Shown: piece after piece, positions 1 through 6,025 of the stretch | How the letters are laid out: every line of letters starts with the position of its first letter | How positions within the stretch are numbered: the stretch's first letter is position 1 | DNA from: Gammaproteobacteria bacterium | Lineage (GTDB): Bacteria; Pseudomonadota; Gammaproteobacteria; SZUA-140 | Assembly (NCBI GenBank): GCA_026994735.1 | Contig: JALWQD010000166.1 | Coordinates: 1 to 6,262, forward strand | DNA length: 6,262 nucleotides | Reading direction: 5' to 3' | The notes under the pieces: generated by a model | Databases searched by the model: none | What the model was told of the DNA's origin: nothing | What the model saw: the letters and a program-made list of their open reading frames with translations, nothing else | Position numbers and translations under genes: made by a program

Positions 1-2
1 AT

Positions 3-923
3 GGTCATCGCTGGCGGCAGCAACAAGTCATTTTTCTCGCCGTTCGTCATTATGCCAGTGTCCTCAATGCCAGTGCCCAGGTTGAGGCTGAAATAAAGGC
101 CATAGAAGCGGCGGAGCAGCATCTGAAAAATGTCCGCGCATTGCGTCAGCGTGGCATGGTTATCGATTCTGATGTTCTTGATGCGGAGGTTCATGTACTG
201 CAGCGAAAGGTGCTTATGAATCAGGCGAAAAATCGCTTGTTGCAGGCGCAAGATGGCTTTCGATATCACCTCGGTTTGCGTCATGACGAAGCGCTTAATC
301 TGAATAGTCCGGTTCGGTTAAAAACGGACGTGCTGCTGCAAATGACAAGCACCGCTCTTGTCGAAAATGCTTTGCATGGCCGCGAAGATTTGCTGGCAAT
401 GCGGGCGCGATTAGCGGCTGCTGAGGGCGTCATAAGGAAATCACGAGCAGGTTTTTTACCGCATGTCGATTTACAAGCCAGTCATGAATGGAATGATTGG
501 GTGCCGGAATTGGGCCAAGGCAGTACAACAATTGGTCTGCAAGTCGGTGTTAACCTTTTTGCCGGTGGCAGTCATCGGGCAATGCTTGATGCTGCGCGTG
601 CCCAGGCAGCTGCTTTGATGGCCAATGTCGCTGATTTACAGCAGCAAATCAGAAATGAGATTCGCCAGGCAAATCGTGATCTTGAAGAGGCGCGTTTACG
701 CCATGATGTTCAGCGCCAGGCGTTGAAACAATCCGGTGAGGCGTTGCGGATTATTGAGTTGCGGCATCGTCAAGGTTTGGAAAAAACGGCTGATCTGCTG
801 GCCTCACAAGGACGTCTGGATGCAGCTCGTGCAGCTGTGATCCAGGCGGGGTTTGATGTTGATGTGTCTAAGGCACATCTGCTGCTGGTCAGTGGCCTGT
901 TGGGCAAGGAGAATATTCAATGA
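3..923 (+). CDS. TolC-like outer membrane efflux protein (OEP family), 5' truncated by window edge
   Basis: The reading frame is open from base 3 to the TGA at 921-923, so 306 C-terminal residues are visible and the true start lies upstream. The TTG at 141 is only an internal codon: sensible coiled-coil sequence (EAEIKAIEAAEQHL) runs in frame before it. The protein is rich in Ala, Gln, Leu and Arg in long amphipathic helices (for example AARAQAAALMANVADLQQQI and RLDAARAAVIQ). A beta-strand-like stretch, GLQVGVNLFAGGSHRAMLDA, lies between helical parts, the pattern of the second OEP repeat of TolC/OprM proteins. Whole family members usually have about 420-480 residues, so roughly a third is missing. 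Any signal peptide or lipobox is out of view. By family knowledge it forms the trimeric outer-membrane exit duct of a tripartite pump. Its stop overlaps the adaptor start by 4 nt, so it is the likely partner of the next two genes. The general class is secure; substrate is unknown. Confidence 0.9.
   Translation, partial: GHRWRQQQVIFLAVRHYASVLNASAQVEAEIKAIEAAEQHLKNVRALRQRGMVIDSDVLDAEVHVLQRKVLMNQAKNRLLQAQDGFRYHLGLRHDEALNLNSPVRLKTDVLLQMTSTALVENALHGREDLLAMRARLAAAEGVIRKSRAGFLPHVDLQASHEWNDWVPELGQGSTTIGLQVGVNLFAGGSHRAMLDAARAQAAALMANVADLQQQIRNEIRQANRDLEEARLRHDVQRQALKQSGEALRIIELRHRQGLEKTADLLASQGRLDAARAAVIQAGFDVDVSKAHLLLVSGLLGKENIQ
906..911 (+). promoter_or_regulatory. Shine-Dalgarno site of the adaptor gene
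   Basis: AAGGAG lies 8 nt upstream of the ATG at 920, inside the 3' end of the outer membrane protein gene. It fixes the adaptor start and supports translational coupling across the ATGA overlap at 920-923. Confidence 0.75.
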
Positions 924-1942
924 AGATGCGTCACATGATGTTGCCGTTTGTCCTGATTTTACTACTTGCTGCTTGTAATAAGGAGGCGCCTGAGACTCGA
1001 CGTGGGGTACCCGTTGATGTTCAGGCAATGACCTTTCGCGTTGAGCCAGTCAACCGTCCGGTCAACTACACCACTAGCGGGACGGTGACCTCGGATCATC
1101 GAGTCATCGTCAGCTCCCGTTTGTCCGGATATATTCGTAAGGTTGCCGTGCACGAGGGAGAACGGGTTAAACAGGGACAATTGCTGTTTCGTATTGATCC
1201 GGTTGATGCACGCCAGGCCTATGAGCAGGCCGTCGCTGATCTCAAGGATATTGAAGCAGACCTACAACGTTATCGCGGTCTGTTAGCAGAAAATGCGGTC
1301 AGCCAACAACAGTTTGACAAGATTAAATTGAAATTTACCGTTGCAAATTCACGCCTGCTACAGGCGAAAAATCAATTGCAGTATGCCGATGTAAAGTCCA
1401 CAGTCAATGGTGTTGTTGTTGAAAAACTGGCTAATGCCGGCAATCTGGCATCACCGGGAAGTCCAATCTTAATCGTAGAAGATCCGGCTAGTCTTCTCGT
1501 CGAGACCTATGTTTCTGAAAAAGTGATTTCCGATCTGCACCAAGGAGACAACGTCGAATTCTTTGTTCCGGCACTGGAGCATGCTGTTGCTGGCACGATC
1601 CGTCAGATTGTCGGTGCTGCCGATCCATCAAGCCATCAATTTTTGGTTAAAGCGGCTATTGAGGATGTCAGCGGTATTTTTCCGGGCATGTTCGTCGAAG
1701 TCCATTTTTCTATTGGTAGCCGGCAAGCGCTATTTGTGCCGTTAGCGGCGATTGTCTCGCGCGCCGGTCTCGAAGGTATTTATATCATCGATGATGAAGG
1801 TATCAGTCACTACCGACAGTTGCGTTTAGGTCAATCTCAGGGCGCTGAGGTTGAGGTTCTTGCCGGTCTCCAGGCAGGCCAGTTGATTGCATGGCAGAGC
1901 ACGGATACGTTGCGCAGTGGTCAACGTGTGACGGCAGAGTAA
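920..1942 (+). CDS. RND periplasmic adaptor (membrane fusion protein), lipoprotein
   Basis: This 340-residue protein should bridge the inner-membrane RND pump and the outer-membrane channel. Residues 1-18 are a short signal peptide ending in a lipobox, L16-A17-A18-C19, so Cys19 is probably lipidated. Residue +2 is Asn. The two lipoyl-like halves are at about 62-94 (SGYIRKVAVHEGERVKQGQ, ending in RIDP) and 156-190 (NGVVVEKLANAGNLASPGSP). Between them an alpha-helical hairpin spans about 95-155. Its tip carries R117, L121 and S128 in the RxxxLxxxxxxS arrangement known from AcrA/MacA-type adaptors that dock on TolC-like channels. A beta-barrel follows (about 191-265, with GIFPGMFVEVHF at its end), then a membrane-proximal domain (about 266-340, including VPLAAIVSR). 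Length is near the family's usual 350-400. It overlaps the upstream gene by 4 nt (ATGA) and a strong AAGGAG precedes the start. Nothing in it specifies the exported substrate. Confidence 0.95.
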   Translation: MKMRHMMLPFVLILLLAACNKEAPETRRGVPVDVQAMTFRVEPVNRPVNYTTSGTVTSDHRVIVSSRLSGYIRKVAVHEGERVKQGQLLFRIDPVDARQAYEQAVADLKDIEADLQRYRGLLAENAVSQQQFDKIKLKFTVANSRLLQAKNQLQYADVKSTVNGVVVEKLANAGNLASPGSPILIVEDPASLLVETYVSEKVISDLHQGDNVEFFVPALEHAVAGTIRQIVGAADPSSHQFLVKAAIEDVSGIFPGMFVEVHFSIGSRQALFVPLAAIVSRAGLEGIYIIDDEGISHYRQLRLGQSQGAEVEVLAGLQAGQLIAWQSTDTLRSGQRVTAE

Positions 1943-1963
1943 GCTGACGTGGATCAATCAATA

Positions 1964-1968
1964 GAGAG
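1964..1968 (+). promoter_or_regulatory. Probable Shine-Dalgarno choosing the ATG start of the RND pump
   Basis: A GAGAG run sits 4 nt before ATG 1973. The competing in-frame GTG at 1949 has only a poor AGAG about 9 nt upstream, straddling the adaptor stop. The site is modest, so the choice of start is a preference, not a certainty. Confidence 0.45.
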
Positions 1969-1972
1969 AAAA

Positions 1973-4900
1973 ATGAATATTGCCGGTCGCCTGGGTGCGG
2001 CAGCAATGCGCACAAATCTAACACCGATTATCAGTATTCTGATTTTCCTTATTGGTGTTGTGGCCTTATTTATGACGCCGCGTGAAGAAAACCCAACCAT
2101 CGATGTGCCGGCAGCAAATGTCATTGTTGCGATGCAGGGTGCAAGTCCTGAAGAGGTACAAAACCTGATTGTCAGGCCACTGGAAATGGTTCTCGGTGAG
2201 ATGACCGGTGTCGACCACACCTACGGTACGGCGATGAATTCCCTGGCTGTGGTGACGGTCATGTTCAAGGTCGGTGAAGATAAAGAAGTGAGTCTGGTCA
2301 AACTCTATGACCGTATTATGCACAATCTTGACCGTATCCCCCCGGGAGCCAGCCAGCCCTTGGTGAAGCCACTGGATGTTGATGATGTGCCTGTCTCGGT
2401 GATTACACTTTCGTCTAGCGAGATGGATGGGATTTCCTTAAAGGCGCTGGCTGAACGCGTACGGGAACAGCTGATTCCGCTAGCGGGAGTTTCTGTTGCC
2501 GAGATCGTCGGTGGCCGTGATCGTGAGATATCTATCGAACTCGATCCCGCCCGCTTGGCTGCTTACCGCATTCCACTTGATCGTTTGCATGCTCTCCTGA
2601 TGGCTGCCAACAAGGGCGGGCCAGCGGGTGAGTTAGTCGGTGATAACAAGGTTGTCAAAATATGGCTTGATGGTTATCTAAAGACGGCTTCGGAGGTTGG
2701 TCGCCTGATTATCGGACAATGGCAGGAGAAACCGGTTTATCTGCGTGATGTTGCCAATATCCGTGACGGTGCTGCTGAACTGAAGACATTTCATCGCATT
2801 GGCTGGTCGGATAATTTTCGTCCGGAAGGCCTCAGTGGCGATGCCGAGCAGCAGGCTGTATCCATTGCCCTGGCAAAAAAAAGGGGTACCAATGCCGTCT
2901 TCGTTACCGACCGCATTAGCACTAAATTGAAGTCACTTGAAGGTGACTTTATTCCGGATAATGTGCAAGTGACACTGAGCCGTGATTCAGGTGAACGGGC
3001 AAATGCTGCTGTTAATCTGCTGCTGGAGCATTTGGCCATCGCAATTGCTTCAGTGATCCTCATCCTGTTGGTCTTCCTTGGCTGGCGCGAGGCGACAATT
3101 GTGACGATGAACATCCCTCTGATTTTGTTTATTGTTCTTGCTATCGGCTTGCTTGCCGAGCAGACAATCAATCGTATTACTCTCTTTGCCCTGATTCTTG
3201 CGCTAGGACTGCTTGTGGATGACGCCATTGTTGTTATCGAAAATATTCATCGTCACCTGCACGCGGGCGCGAAGAGTCTGGCTGACAAGTCGCGGCTGAT
3301 TATCACAGCGACTAACGAGACGGGTAAGCCGACTATTATTGCCACGATTGCCGTTATCCTGGCCTTTGTTCCCATGGCCTTTGTGACCGGCATGATGGGG
3401 CCCTATATGGCCCCCATACCTTTCAATACACCCATCGCTATGGCGGCATCGTTATTGATTGCCTACATGTTTACGCCCTGGATTGCTCAGCGCTGGCTAC
3501 CGTGTCGGATTGTTGAACCGACTATTGACGAAAGTGGTGAAGAGACAAAAGACTGGGTTCATCGCAGTTACCTTTATTTGGCCCGGCCGTTGATTGACTC
3601 GGCTTTTCACCGACGCATCTTCTGGTTCATGGTTGCGCTCCTGTTTACGGCCGCAATGTGGCAACCAATGTGGCAGTTTTTACGGCCCGGCGGAATTAAT
3701 GGTCCCATGACTGCGGGAACCGTTGAGTTAAAGATGTTGCCAAAAGGGAACCAAAACACTTTCAATATTACGATAGATATGCCCGAGGGTACTGCCCTTG
3801 AAGTGACCGATGGTGTTGTTCGCGATATTGGCGATGTTCTGCGCAAGACGGCGATGGTTACCGATTATGAAGCCTTCGTTGGCCGTGCCGGACCGATTGA
3901 TTTTAATGGCATGTTACGCGGCGCGTCGCTGTTTCGGGAAGGCTCTCATCTGGCAGAGATACGTGTCAATCTGGTTGATAAACTGGTCCGTAGCCAATCC
4001 TCTGCCGAAATTGTTCTTGATCTGCGCAAGTCTCTGTCTGATATTTTAGCCGCAAACCCCAAGGCGAGCATTAAACTTGTTGAAGATCCACCGGGGCCAC
4101 CGGTACGGGCAACACTGCTGGCAGAAATTTATGGCCCCGATTATCCGACGCAACGCAAGATTGCCGAGAAGCTCCGCACACGCTTTAAAAAAACCTATGA
4201 TGTGACTGATGTCGATGACTCAATTGGTGATGAGCAAATTCAGTTTGATGTTGTTTTAGAACGGGAAAAGGCTTCTTTGCTTGGTGTTGAGGCCGGCCAG
4301 GCTGAAACAGCATTACGCGACTTTCTTGGTGGTTATGCGCTGGGGGCATTGCATGTTGATGAGAGCCGTCATTCGATTTTGCTACATGTACAGATGCCCC
4401 GCTATATGCGAGCACATATTGACGATTTGAGTCGTTTGTATATCAGCGGTCGTGATGGCCTGGTGCAATTGTCTGCTATTGCTCATTTTGTTGAAAAGCG
4501 CGTTGCCCGGCCTATCCTCAGCAAGGATTCACACCCCGTCGTTTATGTCAGTGGCGAGCCGAAGACAGGGTCACAGGTTTATCCCTTGCTCGATATTGAC
4601 AGTCGTATTGATGGCCGGGAACTGGTTGCCGGGGCGCAATTGAAAACCGGTGGCATGCGTTTTACAGACACTGAGCCTGAAGACAGCTTTTCCTATCATC
4701 TGCTTTGGGATGGCGAGATGCGTTTGACGCTTGATGTCTTTCGCGACCTTGGCGCTGCCTTTATCGTCGCGCTGGTACTTATTTACCTGCTCATGGTGGC
4801 TTACTACGGCCAGTTTATTCTGCCCCTGCTGGTGATGGCTCCAACGGCCTTAACGATGATTGGTATCTTCCCTGGACATATGATTACCGGCCAGCCGTTT

Positions 4901-5257
4901 ACCGCTACTTCGATGATTGGCATGATCGCGCTGGCAGGTATCGTTGTTCGAAATTCACTTTTACTGATCGATTTTATTCTTGACTATCGCCACCAGGGGC
5001 ATGATGTGCGCAGTGCTGTCCTTGAGGCAGGGGCTGTTCGTGCACGTCCCATTTTGTTGACCGCGCTGGCTGTTATCGCTGGCACATCGATCATGATTGC
5101 TGACCCGGTCTTTGGCGGCTTGGGCGTGTCGATGGCCTTTGGCACGCTGGCAAGTACGATTCTGACCTTATTCATTATTCCAATGATCTATTACCTTTGG
5201 CAGAAAGATCGCCCACTGTCAAAAAATATCCAATGTAAAACGGGAGAATCCTTGTGA
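1973..5257 (+). CDS. RND-family efflux pump, inner-membrane permease (AcrB/HAE1-like superfamily)
   Basis: This 1,094-residue pump is complete (numbering from ATG 1973). An in-frame GTG at 1949 would add 8 residues. The layout is the RND duplication. TM1 is at about 15-34, a periplasmic loop at 35-350, and TM2-6 at about 352-506. TM7 is at about 548-566, a second periplasmic loop at 567-925, and TM8-12 at about 926-1078. TM4 holds GLLVDDAIVVIENIHRH, with D416 and D417 matching the proton-relay pair D407/D408 of E. coli AcrB. TM10 reads GIVVRNSLLLIDF, placing R993 where AcrB has Lys940. TPREENP after TM1, the LDVDDVPV stretch and KMLPKGNQNTFNITIDMPEG after TM7 fit a branch of large proteobacterial RND pumps not assigned to classical antibiotic efflux. 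The CusA-type heavy-metal TM4 signature is absent. It sits 30 nt after the adaptor stop and overlaps the next gene by 4 nt (GTGA). The pump class is very secure. Substrate is unknown; the sulfur-gene neighbours hint at sulfur compounds or associated stress. Confidence 0.95.
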   Translation: MNIAGRLGAAAMRTNLTPIISILIFLIGVVALFMTPREENPTIDVPAANVIVAMQGASPEEVQNLIVRPLEMVLGEMTGVDHTYGTAMNSLAVVTVMFKVGEDKEVSLVKLYDRIMHNLDRIPPGASQPLVKPLDVDDVPVSVITLSSSEMDGISLKALAERVREQLIPLAGVSVAEIVGGRDREISIELDPARLAAYRIPLDRLHALLMAANKGGPAGELVGDNKVVKIWLDGYLKTASEVGRLIIGQWQEKPVYLRDVANIRDGAAELKTFHRIGWSDNFRPEGLSGDAEQQAVSIALAKKRGTNAVFVTDRISTKLKSLEGDFIPDNVQVTLSRDSGERANAAVNLLLEHLAIAIASVILILLVFLGWREATIVTMNIPLILFIVLAIGLLAEQTINRITLFALILALGLLVDDAIVVIENIHRHLHAGAKSLADKSRLIITATNETGKPTIIATIAVILAFVPMAFVTGMMGPYMAPIPFNTPIAMAASLLIAYMFTPWIAQRWLPCRIVEPTIDESGEETKDWVHRSYLYLARPLIDSAFHRRIFWFMVALLFTAAMWQPMWQFLRPGGINGPMTAGTVELKMLPKGNQNTFNITIDMPEGTALEVTDGVVRDIGDVLRKTAMVTDYEAFVGRAGPIDFNGMLRGASLFREGSHLAEIRVNLVDKLVRSQSSAEIVLDLRKSLSDILAANPKASIKLVEDPPGPPVRATLLAEIYGPDYPTQRKIAEKLRTRFKKTYDVTDVDDSIGDEQIQFDVVLEREKASLLGVEAGQAETALRDFLGGYALGALHVDESRHSILLHVQMPRYMRAHIDDLSRLYISGRDGLVQLSAIAHFVEKRVARPILSKDSHPVVYVSGEPKTGSQVYPLLDIDSRIDGRELVAGAQLKTGGMRFTDTEPEDSFSYHLLWDGEMRLTLDVFRDLGAAFIVALVLIYLLMVAYYGQFILPLLVMAPTALTMIGIFPGHMITGQPFTATSMIGMIALAGIVVRNSLLLIDFILDYRHQGHDVRSAVLEAGAVRARPILLTALAVIAGTSIMIADPVFGGLGVSMAFGTLASTILTLFIIPMIYYLWQKDRPLSKNIQCKTGESL
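5242..5246 (+). promoter_or_regulatory. Shine-Dalgarno for the GTG start at 5254
   Basis: GGGAG lies 7 nt upstream of GTG 5254, inside the last codons of the pump gene. It supports a GTG start that overlaps the pump stop as GTGA (5254-5257). Confidence 0.65.
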
Positions 5258-5475
5258 CGACTGAACGCGCAATTCGTATTATCGCCGGCAGTTTTATTCT
5301 CATATCGTTGTATCTCGCCTGGCGATACAACGCTGTTCCTGTACAGCAGCCAGGTTGGCTATGGCTGACAATCTTTGTCGGTGCCAATCTGTTGCAGTCC
5401 GGCTTTACCCGCTGGTGTCTGATGGAAAAAATTCTACAAAAATTAGGCCTCAGGTGTGGGGGAGTCCATGACTAA
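5254..5475 (+). CDS. Small two-helix membrane protein, DUF2892 / YgaP-like transmembrane domain
   Basis: This 73-residue protein begins at a GTG preceded by GGGAG. It has two hydrophobic segments, about 9-23 (IAGSFILISLYLA) and 35-50 (WLWLTIFVGANLLQSG), joined by a short loop. The N-terminal pattern TTERAIRIIAGSF and the segment NLLQSGFTRWCLMEKILQKL match the DUF2892 family, the transmembrane part of E. coli YgaP. Family members typically read GFTGWCP; here Arg53 and Leu56 replace the usual Gly and Pro, but Cys55 is kept. A second cysteine, C68, lies near the C-terminus. Positive residues cluster at the N-terminus (R5, R8) and C-terminus (R53, K59, K63, R67), suggesting both ends face the cytoplasm. 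It overlaps the pump stop by 4 nt, and the rhodanese start follows 16 nt after its stop. In YgaP this domain is fused to a rhodanese, so the two adjacent products plausibly work together in sulfane-sulfur handling. Molecular function is unproven. Confidence 0.85.
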   Translation: MTTERAIRIIAGSFILISLYLAWRYNAVPVQQPGWLWLTIFVGANLLQSGFTRWCLMEKILQKLGLRCGGVHD

Positions 5476-5479
5476 TAGT

Positions 5480-5484
5480 GAGGA
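5480..5484 (+). promoter_or_regulatory. Shine-Dalgarno deciding the rhodanese start
   Basis: GAGGA lies 7 nt before ATG 5492. The alternatives are ATG 5468, with GGGGGAG only 3 nt upstream, and GTG 5456. Both would overlap the preceding gene and put extra polar residues before the signal peptide. This site therefore favours 5492. Confidence 0.6.
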
Positions 5485-5491
5485 AATAATT

Positions 5492-5932
5492 ATGAATAGC
5501 AAGATGAAAAAAACAATATCAAAGGGCCGTTTTTTATGGCTTCTGATGTTTTTTCTATTGCCCGTCTTGGCTGTTGCCTGTGGTGCCGGTGAGAAAACAG
5601 CCGAAGGATATGAAAATGTTGAAGTCGCTCACCTCTACAAGCATTGGCGGAAGGGTGCTGAAGCAGAAATTCCCTTTATGGTTCTGGATGTTCGCACACC
5701 ATCAGAATATGCTCAGGGACACATTGCCGGTGCTCTTTTGATTCCTGTTCAGGAATTGGCGAATCGTCTCAATGAAGTGCCCAGGGACCGCCAGGTTTAT
5801 GTCCACTGTAAGTCAGGGCGACGTTCAGAACGGGCGGCAAAGCTGCTGGCAAAAAATGGTTATAGCCGTATCGAAAATGTACTTGGAGGCATTGTTGCCT
5901 GGCAGGATGCGGGTTATCCGGTGGCCAAATAA
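5492..5932 (+). CDS. Exported single-domain rhodanese (sulfurtransferase), probable lipoprotein
   Basis: This 146-residue protein starts at ATG 5492, chosen for its well-spaced GAGGA. Residues 1-13 are strongly basic (K4, K6, K7, K11, R13), 14-26 are hydrophobic, and Cys30 follows Ala27-Val28-Ala29. This is either a non-ideal lipobox (Ala instead of Leu at -3) or an AxA signal peptidase I site; export is likely in either case. The rhodanese domain fills about 38-146: LDVRTPSEYAQGHIAGA (65-81) with Asp66 and Arg68, then the active-site loop HCKSGRRS with nucleophile Cys106, and the closing LGGIVAWQDAGYPV. The loop has the six-residue size of small sulfurtransferases such as GlpE and PspE rather than the longer Cdc25 type. 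By family knowledge, Cys106 would carry a persulfide and pass sulfane sulfur to thiols or cyanide. The gene follows the DUF2892 gene by 16 nt and precedes a sulfide:quinone oxidoreductase-like gene, consistent with periplasmic sulfane-sulfur transfer. Physiological donor and acceptor are unknown. Confidence 0.92.
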   Translation: MNSKMKKTISKGRFLWLLMFFLLPVLAVACGAGEKTAEGYENVEVAHLYKHWRKGAEAEIPFMVLDVRTPSEYAQGHIAGALLIPVQELANRLNEVPRDRQVYVHCKSGRRSERAAKLLAKNGYSRIENVLGGIVAWQDAGYPVAK

Positions 5933-5949
5933 AAGCATGAAAAAGGGTG

Positions 5950-5983
5950 CTTGTCAGAGGTGTTTTGAGGTTTCTGTGACAGG
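5950..5983 (+). repeat. Weak inverted repeat in the rhodanese-oxidoreductase gap
   Basis: The gap 5933-6025 contains arms CTTGTCA (5950-5956) and TGACAGG (5977-5983). They can form seven pairs, one of them a G-T wobble, around a 20-nt spacer. No T-run follows, so it is not a typical intrinsic terminator. It could be an operator, an mRNA processing or stability element, or chance. Confidence 0.25.
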
Positions 5984-6012
5984 GGCTTATTGAGGATAAT
6001 TACAGATTTACG

Positions 6013-6018
6013 AAGGAG
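6013..6018 (+). promoter_or_regulatory. Shine-Dalgarno of the oxidoreductase gene
   Basis: AAGGAG stands 7 nt before ATG 6026 and is among the strongest ribosome-binding sites in the window. It supports independent, efficient translation of the flavoprotein after the 93-nt gap. Confidence 0.75.
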
Positions 6019-6025
6019 AAAAGTT

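Noticed and set aside
141..923. TTG at 141 as the start of the outer membrane protein gene
   Set aside because: The frame is open back to base 3 with coiled-coil sequence typical of OEP proteins, and the family is far longer than 260 residues. TTG 141 is internal.
1949..1972. GTG 1949 as the pump start
   Set aside because: Possible, and only 6 nt after the adaptor stop. It is the less preferred codon with a poorer ribosome site than ATG 1973, and the family-like sequence (NIAGRL) begins right after the ATG. Kept as an alternative.
2930..2949. Perfect 7-bp hairpin AAGTCAC/GTGACTT with a 6-nt loop, near the A8 tract
   Set aside because: It lies within conserved pump coding sequence (LKSLEGDFIP) and has no T-run. 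One such hairpin is expected by chance in several kilobases.
2791..3228. 145-codon open frame on the minus strand
   Set aside because: It lies entirely inside the well-supported pump gene, opposite its loop and TM2-TM4 region. Its Ser/Arg-rich translation resembles no family I know. It is a shadow frame.
5933..5990. Intrinsic terminator after the rhodanese gene
   Set aside because: The possible stems (AAGCA/TGCTT at 5933-5952 and the 5950-5983 repeat) are weak, overlap each other and are not followed by a T-run.
5976..6000. Sigma-70 promoter built from GTGACA (5976-5981) and GATAAT (5995-6000)
   Set aside because: Both hexamers are close to consensus, but the spacer is only 13 nt, well below the usual 16-18. 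I therefore do not list it as a promoter.
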